Shown here: piece by piece, positions 1 to 6,020 of the stretch
Layout: each line of letters opens with the position of its first letter
Numbering within the stretch: the stretch's first letter is position 1
Source: a virus
IMG/VR virus record: IMGVR_UViG_3300017987_003365
Location: 1 to 20,389 of that record
Reading direction: 5' to 3' (one strand)
Length of the DNA stretch: 20,389 bases
Made by a program: the position numbers and the translations under genes
The notes under the pieces: generated by a model
What the model was told of the DNA's origin: nothing
Databases searched by the model: none
The model's input: only the letters and a program-made list of their open reading frames with translations

Positions 1-150
1 AACTTATGGGGAGCCGATCTTCGGGAAGCCAACCTTCGAGAAACCAACTTTCGGGACGCCGATCTTCGGGAAGCCAACTTATGGGGAGCCGATCTTCGGG
101 AAGCCAACCTTCGAGAAACCAACTTTCGGGACGCCGATCTTCGGGAAGCC
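1..150 (+). repeat. Perfect 75-base tandem duplication, two copies
   Basis: Bases 1-75 and 76-150 are identical. A third, diverged partial copy begins at 151 (AACTTATGGGAAGCC against AACTTATGGGGAGCC). Each unit is 25 codons, or five pentapeptides, so copies can be gained or lost without breaking the frame or the beta-helix register. The array may extend left of the window. Confidence 0.95.
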
Positions 151-399
151 AACTTATGGGAAGCCGATCTTTGGGGAGCCGTTGGAAACAAAAGAGAGAT
201 CAAATCTTTGCAAATAGAAGATTATGATATTTGTTATACAAAAACGATATTGCAAATAGGCTGCGAAGCTCATGAAATTGAAAAATGGAAAAATTTCTCC
301 GATACAGTGATAGACAAAATGGATGTTAAAGCCCTTGAATGGTGGAAAGAGTGGAAAGAGTTTATTTTAAAAATTATCGAAATGTCACCGGGGGAATAA
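1..399 (+). CDS. Pentapeptide-repeat protein, 5' truncated by window edge
   Basis: Frame 1 is open from the first base to the TAA at 397-399 and gives 132 visible residues; the start lies outside the window. The first 60 residues are twelve consecutive pentapeptide repeats of the A(D/N)LxE type (NLWGA, DLREA, NLRET, NFRDA, DLREA and so on), with Leu or Phe at the centre of every unit. This pattern folds as a right-handed four-sided beta helix. A non-repeat C-terminal part of about 70 residues follows, with an IQIGCEAH-like patch and a Trp-rich stretch (ALEWWKEWKEF). This tail is familiar from pentapeptide-repeat proteins encoded in phages and prophages. The role is unknown; such proteins often act in binding, and I see no catalytic motif. 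A Gly/Ser/Arg-rich open frame at 6-227 is only a shadow of the repeat. The next gene begins one base after the stop. Confidence 0.88.
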   Translation, partial: NLWGADLREANLRETNFRDADLREANLWGADLREANLRETNFRDADLREANLWEADLWGAVGNKREIKSLQIEDYDICYTKTILQIGCEAHEIEKWKNFSDTVIDKMDVKALEWWKEWKEFILKIIEMSPGE

Positions 400-400
400 A

Positions 401-634
401 ATGACAAAAAAAGGTCCAATCCCATTCCGCCGGAAATGGCAAAAAAAAATTATCCGCATTAGCGGCGAAGAGATTGAAGCAGCGACGGCAGTTTATCTCA
501 AAAATGGCGGAATGATTACAAATTTAAACCAGAATCCGCTGCCGGGCCGAGAATCAGGCGAGGAGGATTATCAAAAAAATGTGCATGATTTTCTAAACTC
601 TGGGAAAGGCATGTTCTTGTCAAGGGAGTGGTAA
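401..634 (+). CDS. Small hypothetical protein (77 aa)
   Basis: I do not recognise this protein. It has a basic N-terminus (residues 1-16 rich in Lys and Arg, with PFRRKWQKK) and an acidic or polar C-terminal half, with no signal peptide, membrane span or known motif. The ATG lies one base after the stop of the pentapeptide-repeat gene. A GGGGGA stretch about 6 bases upstream, inside the end of that gene, can serve as ribosome binding site, so the two are probably translated from one message. The TAA is immediately followed by the ATG of the MazG-like gene. Placement in a tight same-strand run supports a real gene. Confidence 0.7.
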   Translation: MTKKGPIPFRRKWQKKIIRISGEEIEAATAVYLKNGGMITNLNQNPLPGRESGEEDYQKNVHDFLNSGKGMFLSREW

Positions 635-931
635 ATGACAACAATTATCAGAGCAAGACTAGCTGAAAGAGCAAAAAGCGCAATGCTTAGAGAGCTGAAA
701 AAGAAGCAACATAAGGGCGACAACTGGTTAACGGAGGACTCCGGCACACTGCATGAATGGCTGGCGGAGGAGTTTAACGAGGTCGGTCAAGCCCTGAACG
801 ATTATGAGCAGGAACCAACCGCCGAAAACGCCGCCGCGCTTAAATCTGAATGCGCTCATGTTATGATATGCGCGGCGTTTATTTTAGACTGGGTGGATAA
901 TCAGGAGAAGGGGCATGGGCAAACAAATTGA
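635..931 (+). CDS. MazG-like nucleotide pyrophosphohydrolase-fold protein (98 aa)
   Basis: The protein matches the all-alpha NTP pyrophosphohydrolase (MazG-like) pattern found in many phages. A central helix has the metal-binding EExxE motif (Glu45, Glu46, Glu49 in EWLAEEFNEVGQAL), and a second helix has ExxH (Glu72, His75 in SECAHVMICAAFILDW) where the family usually has ExxD. Members hydrolyse NTPs or dNTPs to monophosphates with Mg2+; phage versions are thought to adjust nucleotide pools or alarmone signalling. The Asp-to-His change could alter metal binding or activity, so function is not assured. The ATG directly follows the previous stop, and the last 17 bases overlap the next gene. The fold assignment rests on motif and helix pattern only. 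Confidence 0.62.
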   Translation: MTTIIRARLAERAKSAMLRELKKKQHKGDNWLTEDSGTLHEWLAEEFNEVGQALNDYEQEPTAENAAALKSECAHVMICAAFILDWVDNQEKGHGQTN

Positions 932-1178
932 AATAGGAACGCGAGTAACAGTGTTACTCCACTCTCTCCCGTATTTGCCGTTCAAAGATCATGTCACTAA
1001 AACATATAAGGAGCTTGTTTATTTAGTGGATGAACACAACCGAAGCCGCGAGCATGTATTAATGAGCTGGGAGCTTGACAAATATTATGAGCCTGCAGAG
1101 ATGGAGGCGGATCAAGAATTCATAGACAAGGCACAAGCGCTCTTAAAAAGACAAAATCAAACATGGATAAAAATATAA
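915..1178 (+). CDS. Small hypothetical protein (87 aa)
   Basis: I do not recognise this soluble, charged protein. It has a short beta-like N-terminus (IEIGTRVTVLLHS) that could be an SH3-like beginning, followed by a mainly helical, acidic C-terminal half (AEMEADQEFIDKAQALLKR). The ATG lies inside the end of the MazG-like gene and is preceded by a good GGAGAAGGGG ribosome binding site at about 902-911, which decides the start and implies translational coupling. No membrane span or signal is visible. Confidence 0.7.
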   Translation: MGKQIEIGTRVTVLLHSLPYLPFKDHVTKTYKELVYLVDEHNRSREHVLMSWELDKYYEPAEMEADQEFIDKAQALLKRQNQTWIKI

Positions 1179-1197
1179 AAAGTTAGCGCGGCGTTTT

Positions 1198-1392
1198 ATG
1201 GGAATAATATTTTTATGCTATTGTTCGTTAATGCTCTGGGTTTCAGCAGCAATATTTTTTATTGAACGCTGGCGGCAGGATTCAAATTTTATGCCCTTGA
1301 TTTGTGCAATTTTATGCTTATGGCTGGCGCAGCAATCATATGAAATTCTTATTTTGACAGGAAAGCGATGGAGAAAAAGACAAAATGGTTAA
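1198..1392 (+). CDS. Small two-span membrane protein (64 aa)
   Basis: Two hydrophobic segments, about residues 2-22 and 32-53, are separated by a short polar loop with ERWRQD. The C-terminus is strongly basic (GKRWRKRQNG). By the positive-inside rule, the basic tail and basic loop make the exact topology ambiguous. Small two-span proteins in phages include holins and superinfection-exclusion proteins, but there is no specific motif and no endolysin neighbour, so I assign neither. No clear ribosome binding site precedes the ATG. The gene overlaps the next one by 8 bases and lies 19 bases after the previous one, consistent with one operon. Confidence 0.6.
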   Translation: MGIIFLCYCSLMLWVSAAIFFIERWRQDSNFMPLICAILCLWLAQQSYEILILTGKRWRKRQNG

Positions 1393-1864
1393 AGCACTAA
1401 GCATTGAAAAACAGGTCTGCGCGTTAGAGCAGGCTAAAAAGCTGGTCGGATTATTAGGGGAACACGCGCCGAAAAGTTTGTGGGTGTGGAGTAAAATAGA
1501 TGGATATTGGGCGTGGAGTAAAATAGATGAATATGGAACCTGGGGCATTGTGCTGATGGATCACTATTGCAAAAATCCCTCAATGCCTTGGGGTTCTGAT
1601 TTTTATCCCGCCTACACGGGGGATGAAGTTGGAGTTTTGTTGCCCGATAAAATTTTCTTCGGTAAATATCAACTCCATAAAAAAGATAATTTATGGCTCT
1701 CCGGGTATGTCAGCGAGGGAGATTATCCGCATGAATGGCCATCTATGCATAACTTATTCGGCTACGGTGAAGACAAAAACATTGTATGCGCCATGACAAA
1801 TTCTTTAATTGCTCTTCTGGAGCAAAAACTAATCAAGCCAGAGAGTTTAAGCTATGAAATTTAA
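1385..1864 (+). CDS. Conserved phage-type hypothetical protein (159 aa)
   Basis: The layout resembles a family of uncharacterised phage proteins: an N-terminal helix with SLEQAKKL-like spacing (here ALEQAKKLVGLL), a Trp-rich segment, a PAYTGDEVGVLLP segment close to the family's AFTxxELGxxLP, and a C-terminal helix reading MTNSLIALLEQKLI that resembles the usual ARAxxLIxLLExGLI ending. The family has no known function. Residues 34-51 contain a tandem nine-residue duplication (WSKID[GE]Y twice). The ATG overlaps the preceding gene by 8 bases; a GGAG about 13 bases upstream is a rather distant ribosome binding site. This is the last plus-strand gene; its stop faces that of a minus-strand gene 26 bases away. 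Confidence 0.72.
   Translation: MVKALSIEKQVCALEQAKKLVGLLGEHAPKSLWVWSKIDGYWAWSKIDEYGTWGIVLMDHYCKNPSMPWGSDFYPAYTGDEVGVLLPDKIFFGKYQLHKKDNLWLSGYVSEGDYPHEWPSMHNLFGYGEDKNIVCAMTNSLIALLEQKLIKPESLSYEI
1484..1537 (+). repeat. 27-base tandem repeat inside the 159-aa gene
   Basis: Bases 1484-1510 and 1511-1537 match at 23 of 27 positions, counted by eye. The unit is exactly nine codons and encodes VWSKIDGYW then AWSKIDEYG, so it is an in-frame duplication that has begun to diverge. Confidence 0.85.
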
Positions 1865-1892
1865 AGACGTAAAAGTCAACAGCTAGTCTTTA
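1862..1892. terminator. Weak inverted repeat at the convergent gene junction
   Basis: TAAAGAC (1862-1868) and GTCTTTA (1886-1892) form a perfect 7-base inverted repeat with a 17-base loop. The arms contain the stop codons of the two convergent genes. On the plus strand the arm is followed by ATTTC rather than a clean T-run, and the stem is AT-rich with a long loop, so a bidirectional terminator is only a possibility. Confidence 0.22.
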
Positions 1893-2141
1893 TTTCAGAA
1901 GCTTCGCCAGAATCTTAGCCAGCCGCTTGCTTCCTTCCTGGGCGGCCAGCTCGCGGAATGTTTCATTTTTGAGCGCTGATTTATTCATGATTTCCGCGAG
2001 CTGTTTATTGTCTCGCCGCCCTTTGAACCACTCCCACAATCCAGTCGCGAGACCGATCAAGATAGGATAAAACATGTGTCCGGCCTCAATTCCGGCCTGA
2101 TTAAGCAATCCGGTCAAAATATCGTGAAAACCTTGCTCCAT
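1890..2141 (-). CDS. Small protein with one possible membrane span (83 aa)
   Basis: A hydrophobic stretch at about residues 23-40 (HMFYPILIGLATGLWEWF) could be a membrane span. It is preceded by an amphipathic N-terminus and followed by a basic, helical, cytoplasm-like tail rich in Lys, Ala and Leu (GSKRLAKILAKLLK). Size and layout would fit a holin-like or membrane-associated phage protein, but there is no diagnostic motif and no endolysin in the window. It is the last gene of the minus-strand run and is separated from the previous one by about 97 bases, an unusually wide gap here, so it may have its own promoter. Confidence 0.6.
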   Translation of the reverse strand: MEQGFHDILTGLLNQAGIEAGHMFYPILIGLATGLWEWFKGRRDNKQLAEIMNKSALKNETFRELAAQEGSKRLAKILAKLLK

Positions 2142-2185
2142 AATGTAATGATTTCAGTTATTTATAAAATATAGCCATAAACGCT

Positions 2186-2215
2186 ATTTAACGGCCTCTG
2201 AGCGTGTTTTCTCAA
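2186..2215 (-). promoter_or_regulatory. Possible sigma-70-like promoter in the 97-base gap (weak)
   Basis: On the minus strand, TTGAGA (2215-2210) and TTAAAT (2191-2186) are separated by 18 bases and would drive the 83-residue gene. The -10 match is poor. A perfect 10-base palindrome AGACATGTCT (2217-2226) sits directly upstream and a small ATAGC/GCTAT hairpin (2171-2187) downstream. The gap 2142-2238 holds nothing else recognisable. Confidence 0.2.
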
Positions 2216-2238
2216 AAGACATGTCTAGGCATTAGAAT

Positions 2239-2466
2239 TTATTGATATTCTCCGGCTTCTTTCCAGAAATCCTCCATATCCCTCCCTGGCTCCGAAAAAA
2301 GCTCGATCATTCCGCCGTCTTTTTTGACTCCTCTCAGAGTCGCTCCGCAAGCGTTCGCCGCCGCAAAATATTTTTTCGCTTTTTCTTCGCCGGTCGTGAA
2401 AAAATATTCTAGACCGGCGGCCTGCACTTTTTGTACTTCGCTTTCAAGATAGTCGGTTAAATTCAT
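2239..2466 (-). CDS. Small soluble hypothetical protein (75 aa)
   Basis: I do not recognise this protein. It is predicted soluble: a helical N-terminal half (YLESEVQKVQAAGLEYFF and EEKAKKYFAAANACGA) is followed by a short beta-like part (TLRGVKKDGGMIELF) and an acidic C-terminus. No signal or membrane span is visible. Its ATG overlaps the stop of the preceding membrane protein gene as ATGA (2463-2466), so the two are translationally coupled and probably act or are dosed together. Confidence 0.65.
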   Translation of the reverse strand: MNLTDYLESEVQKVQAAGLEYFFTTGEEKAKKYFAAANACGATLRGVKKDGGMIELFSEPGRDMEDFWKEAGEYQ

Positions 2467-2771
2467 TTCAGTTTTTCCTTAATTTCCTTAATGTCCTCTT
2501 TCATATGCGCGCTATTTGTAGCCAAAACCGCCGTGTTTTTCTGGATTAGACTAATCTGTGAATGAATCGATCTAACAGCCGCGCTGTTGCTCTGAATAAT
2601 TTTTTCATGGATCGCGCAATTGGCTTCTACTTTTCCGACAAGGCCAGTTTGCGTGTTGATCATAACAAGAACAATCAAAGCAAATGCTCCGAGCGCGCTC
2701 AGTAAAACTAGTAAAATATTAACCTTTGCCTGCAGGCGCGCTAGGCTTGCGGAGTCTATTTTTTCTTTCAT
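2463..2771 (-). CDS. Membrane-anchored protein with helical tail (102 aa), possible inner-membrane spanin-like
   Basis: The frame is open further upstream from a TTG at 2816. I choose the ATG at 2771 because it overlaps the stop of the lipoprotein gene as ATGA, the same coupling seen at its own 3' end. The protein has a short charged N-terminus (MKEKIDSASLARLQ), one strong membrane span at about residues 17-38 (rich in Leu, Val, Ala), then about 60 residues of probable coiled coil ending EDIKEIKEKLK. An N-terminal anchor followed by a helical rod is the topology of inner-membrane spanins, and a lipoprotein gene lies directly upstream. No sequence motif proves this; a generic phage membrane protein of unknown role is the alternative. 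Confidence 0.62.
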   Translation of the reverse strand: MKEKIDSASLARLQAKVNILLVLLSALGAFALIVLVMINTQTGLVGKVEANCAIHEKIIQSNSAAVRSIHSQISLIQKNTAVLATNSAHMKEDIKEIKEKLK

Positions 2772-3367
2772 GAGGTGAAGACCGGCAAAGCAAAGTAAAA
2801 ATAACGGCCCTCGCAACTCAGGGGAGTCGGAAACGTTTTTGAGGTTAGGCCGGTTATCGGGCTATAATTTGGAAAAACTTCGACATAAATACCTTGATGC
2901 TCCCCGCCTCCGATAATTCCCAAACTTGGCTTAGGAGGATAATAAAAAAGCTGGCCATTGACCACGGAGGAATCGATAAAAATCTTGCCCTTCGTAGCCT
3001 GAATTAAAAATGCGTCATCATCCCGGCCCGCATACAAAACAAAATACCTGTCTATATTAGATAAATATATTACTTCTGCTTTGTCGGCAATTTCTCCGCT
3101 TTTATTCACATTCACCGGCTCAAAATCATCATGGAAATAAATCGGAATAGTATGCGACAGTCTGAGAGTGCTCGAAATTTTAGAATATCCAATAAAATTT
3201 TGATCGTAACTCGGCCCCCCGTAAGCCCGACAAAAATCCTCTTTTTCTATTTGCTCCTCCGAGACTGTGATAAATTCAAGTTCCTCATCGCTCGCGGAAA
3301 GCTTGTTACATGAAGAAAGAATGCCGAGTAAGCATAAAGTTGCAAGAAAAAATATTATTTTTTTCAT
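2768..3367 (-). CDS. Phage-encoded lipoprotein (199 aa)
   Basis: The N-terminus is a lipoprotein signal: a Lys-Lys start, a hydrophobic core (IIFFLATLCLLGIL) and lipobox LSSC with the modified Cys at residue 20. The residue after Cys is Asn rather than Asp, which in enteric rules would send it to the outer membrane. The mature part of about 180 residues is polar and mostly beta-like, with two further Cys residues (about 46 and 184) that could pair. I do not recognise a domain. Candidate roles are outer-membrane spanin (large for one), superinfection exclusion or surface modification after infection. An AAAAGGA ribosome binding site lies just before the ATG, and the stop overlaps the next start as ATGA. 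Confidence 0.72.
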   Translation of the reverse strand: MKKIIFFLATLCLLGILSSCNKLSASDEELEFITVSEEQIEKEDFCRAYGGPSYDQNFIGYSKISSTLRLSHTIPIYFHDDFEPVNVNKSGEIADKAEVIYLSNIDRYFVLYAGRDDDAFLIQATKGKIFIDSSVVNGQLFYYPPKPSLGIIGGGEHQGIYVEVFPNYSPITGLTSKTFPTPLSCEGRYFYFALPVFTS

Positions 3368-3384
3368 AAATCCTTTTAATTTGG

Positions 3385-3903
3385 TTATGTCGGCGAAAAG
3401 TCAATCACAACCGCCTCAACCTCAGCAACTGTTGAGCAAGCGTTGATTTCGACTTTTTTCGCAATATAATAAACCATGATTCGGTTGCGCTCTGTCTGCA
3501 TGGCCTGTTTAAAAGCGTTCCAACCCTCTTGGGTTTCAAAATCATGAGGCACGCTATCTATATCCCGAAAAGTGTAAGCGTTCGGGTCGGCAGCGTCGAG
3601 GCCATCAACTACTGTAACAATATTGTCAATGCCCACCTGTTTGAGACAATAAATATTACCACCATAGTCATAGCCGCCGCACTCATAAGCCGTGAAATCA
3701 TTAGCGAGTTCGCCGAGTTTTGCATCTTTGGCTTCCGTGAGCAATTCCGCGTCTATTTCGACCTGTGTCGCTGCGCGCCAAGGAGATCGAAAAACAGGAT
3801 CGCTTCCCCATTCGCCGCCGCTTTCCACATAAATGGGACCCCAATTGCCAGCTTCATTATACAAAATTTTTTCAGTCTCAGTATTGAAAATATATTGAAT
3901 CAT
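3385..3903 (-). CDS. DUF4376-like tail fibre accessory protein (172 aa)
   Basis: The C-terminal two thirds follow the DUF4376 pattern found behind phage tail fibre genes: a helix with AKLGELANDF, a short beta segment with YDYGGNIYCL, an aromatic stretch with DADPN-like AADPNAYTFRDID, and a final helix with ACSTVAEVEAVVIDF. The N-terminal 50 residues contain a Trp-rich segment (GNWGPIYVESGGEWG) like the short linker domain in fibre-associated proteins. The probable role is fibre assembly or attachment at the tail tip. Its ATG overlaps the stop of the tail fibre gene as TAATG (3901-3905), so the pair is translated together. Confidence 0.7.
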   Translation of the reverse strand: MIQYIFNTETEKILYNEAGNWGPIYVESGGEWGSDPVFRSPWRAATQVEIDAELLTEAKDAKLGELANDFTAYECGGYDYGGNIYCLKQVGIDNIVTVVDGLDAADPNAYTFRDIDSVPHDFETQEGWNAFKQAMQTERNRIMVYYIAKKVEINACSTVAEVEAVVIDFSPT

Positions 3904-6020
3904 TATAAATTCTCCAATCCGTGATCAACCCAGCCAGCCGTTGAAACTGTAATCGCGCAATTAGGAGTAGTTGATCTTATGCCGATTTGCGATAAAGTGT
4001 CTGTGAAATTTCTAAACTGTGCGGAAACTTCCTCTTGGATAGCTCCGCCGGCTTGTTGTCCCATTGTTAAGGAATATACATTATTAAAAGTCGGAGCCTG
4101 ATCGCTTTGGCTGGGATTTGTAAATACGATCGCCGTATTTCCTGTTACGCCAGACTGCATAAACATTGCCGCTGAAAAAATCGCTTCGCAGGAAAGGCCA
4201 AGCGGCGTAAATAGTGGATAAAGAGTCCGCGCTCCGATAGGGGCCGTTCCATACGCTATATTAACATCCTGAATTTTTAAATCCCATGTAAATGTTTTAT
4301 CATTTTGTAGGAAATCCAAAATATCCGCCGTCCCCGTCCGAATTGATCCGATATAGCGTTTTTTAGTGTACCCGGCCGGCAATGCAGGTGAGCCAAAAGT
4401 CGTTGTAAATAAATAATCTGAACGCCCAATTATAAATTCACGTGTCGCGACGTCATAATCATTGATATCTGGATTATGTATTGCATAGCAATTATACCAA
4501 GTATTTATTGCCACAATGCCAATATCAAGTCCATTTCCTCCGTTTCCGGGCTGCCATGAGCCTACTATCTGTAAGCTTTTTGTGTAAGCGGGGCTAAAAG
4601 CCTCTCCGGTTCCGTCGTCAAAGGTAAAAAATCCCGCGCTAAAATCAAGGTCGGCGACTGTCGCATTATTTGAAAGAATAACGCGGCTTTTATCGAAGTT
4701 TTGCCGCCACAATAGATTGAGAATCGCGTCGGATTCATGGACAAGCTCAAACTCATTCGAGCTATTGTTGTAAATCTGAGCCAAGGCGCGCCAGGATTCA
4801 TAGGGATGGTACCATCCGCGCAAAAATCCCTGAAGGTCGTAAGGTTTTTTGTCCGAAATAATCGGCTTTCCGTCTTCGGTTAAATAGAGCCAGTAATCGC
4901 GATCTGCAGTCCGAACAACACCGGATTCAAAATCCGTTGAAGCGTCCCACCGCAAAAATCCAAAGTCAAATCGCTTTTGATCGCCGTCCACGGAAACCAA
5001 AAAATCAGGCGTCACGCTTTCCAGCGCATCGACAGTATCGAGTCGCACTTCCAGTGTGTTATCTGCGGAATAGCTTTTGCTGAAATATTCGGGCCGCGTC
5101 CAGCTACAAACTGAGGTATCAAGGGCGGCTATTCCGATAAAAGTCCGGTTGATTTGATCAAATGATGAGCCGCTATAACGCTTCCAGACCTTAACGGCTA
5201 AATCGTACCAGTAATCGCCGGTTTGCGGGCCCGTCGGCTGATTGCCACTGATAATCGGATTCCTGTAAGTAATATCAATCGTTGTTCCATCATCTTCCGC
5301 AAAAATGAAACCGAGCGACAGCAATTGAAGCGTGTCATTGTTATTTAAAACGTCCGCTTCAACGGGATTGCCTGAACTGTCAAAACAAAATCCGCGACGC
5401 ACATCGCGGAGGCTTGTCGCCGATTCTATCCGGCAATAAAAAACTTCGTTTGTCGCTTGATTGAGAAGCGCGACAAATTGCCCGATTCGGCTCGTAAGCT
5501 CAGACAGCATATTGTCGACCACAATCTCCGTCCCATTTTCGCCCAAAAATCGAGTGGTGTCTTGCCCTGTCAACGCCGCGTCATTAATTTGACAAGTGTT
5601 ATTTGTAGCAGGCGCAAGCGTTAATCCGCTTTTCACAATATCGGTTGATATTGTCGCCGTACTGCCGTTTACGTCAATTAAAAGATTTGTCGTCGCTCCC
5701 AGCACGGTAAAACTGGCCGCTGCTCCGGAGGGCCGCAAATAATCTGGAAAATCCGAAGTTGCTCGAATCGCGCCCGAAATTACTCGGTTTGGCTGGGCCG
5801 TAATAAGTCCGGGCTCGACCGGCGAGCCATCCAGAATCAAATCGGTAAGACGCGCCGTCCCCCAAGGAATTGTTGCGGTTCCTAGATTTTGTCCAGGCGT
5901 CGCCGCTCCGGAGGAATCCCGGCCAACAAAATCGCCTTTCAGGGCCGCATGAATAGCGTTCGGATGCGCCGCTTCGACTATTTGTCCGTTGGTATAGTCA
6001 GTTAATGTTCCTGTTCCCAT
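3903..6020 (-). CDS. Tail fibre / receptor-binding protein (705 aa)
   Basis: The N-terminus (residues 20-65) reads like a fibre start: a GDFVGRDSSGAATP segment followed by LGTATIPWGTARLTDLIL, the usual 'GDIV.R.SSG...LGT....W..L.L' layout of phage fibres. The rest is long, low in Lys, rich in Asn, Thr, Ser and Gly and beta-like, as in trimeric fibres. A segment coded near 4,350-4,500 (WYNCYAIHNPD ... LPAGYTKKRYIGSIRTG) matches a domain recurring in phage fibre proteins. It lies between the hub-like gene and the DUF4376 gene, the normal place for a receptor-binding fibre. GGAG lies 8 bases before the ATG, within the end of the preceding gene, which stops directly before it. Confidence 0.82.
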   Translation of the reverse strand: MGTGTLTDYTNGQIVEAAHPNAIHAALKGDFVGRDSSGAATPGQNLGTATIPWGTARLTDLILDGSPVEPGLITAQPNRVISGAIRATSDFPDYLRPSGAAASFTVLGATTNLLIDVNGSTATISTDIVKSGLTLAPATNNTCQINDAALTGQDTTRFLGENGTEIVVDNMLSELTSRIGQFVALLNQATNEVFYCRIESATSLRDVRRGFCFDSSGNPVEADVLNNNDTLQLLSLGFIFAEDDGTTIDITYRNPIISGNQPTGPQTGDYWYDLAVKVWKRYSGSSFDQINRTFIGIAALDTSVCSWTRPEYFSKSYSADNTLEVRLDTVDALESVTPDFLVSVDGDQKRFDFGFLRWDASTDFESGVVRTADRDYWLYLTEDGKPIISDKKPYDLQGFLRGWYHPYESWRALAQIYNNSSNEFELVHESDAILNLLWRQNFDKSRVILSNNATVADLDFSAGFFTFDDGTGEAFSPAYTKSLQIVGSWQPGNGGNGLDIGIVAINTWYNCYAIHNPDINDYDVATREFIIGRSDYLFTTTFGSPALPAGYTKKRYIGSIRTGTADILDFLQNDKTFTWDLKIQDVNIAYGTAPIGARTLYPLFTPLGLSCEAIFSAAMFMQSGVTGNTAIVFTNPSQSDQAPTFNNVYSLTMGQQAGGAIQEEVSAQFRNFTDTLSQIGIRSTTPNCAITVSTAGWVDHGLENL

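Noticed and set aside
1-165. Repeat array that might be read as a CRISPR array
   Set aside because: The repeats are contiguous with no unique spacers, and all are coding in one frame.
6-227. ATG-started Gly/Ser/Arg-rich frame of 73 residues
   Set aside because: It is an out-of-frame reading of the 75-base repeat. Frame 1 over the same bases gives clean pentapeptide repeats that run into a conserved C-terminal region ending at 399.
2463-2816. Longer version of the 102-residue membrane protein starting from TTG at 2816
   Set aside because: The extra residues overlap the lipoprotein gene, whereas the ATG at 2771 forms an ATGA overlap matching the next junction.
1890-3367. Complete lysis cassette
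   Set aside because: No lysozyme, amidase, transglycosylase or peptidase motif occurs in the region, so only single lysis-like topologies can be noted.
3903-6020. Diversity-generating retroelement acting on the tail fibre
   Set aside because: No reverse transcriptase gene and no template/variable repeat pair were seen in the window; the rest of the genome is not available.
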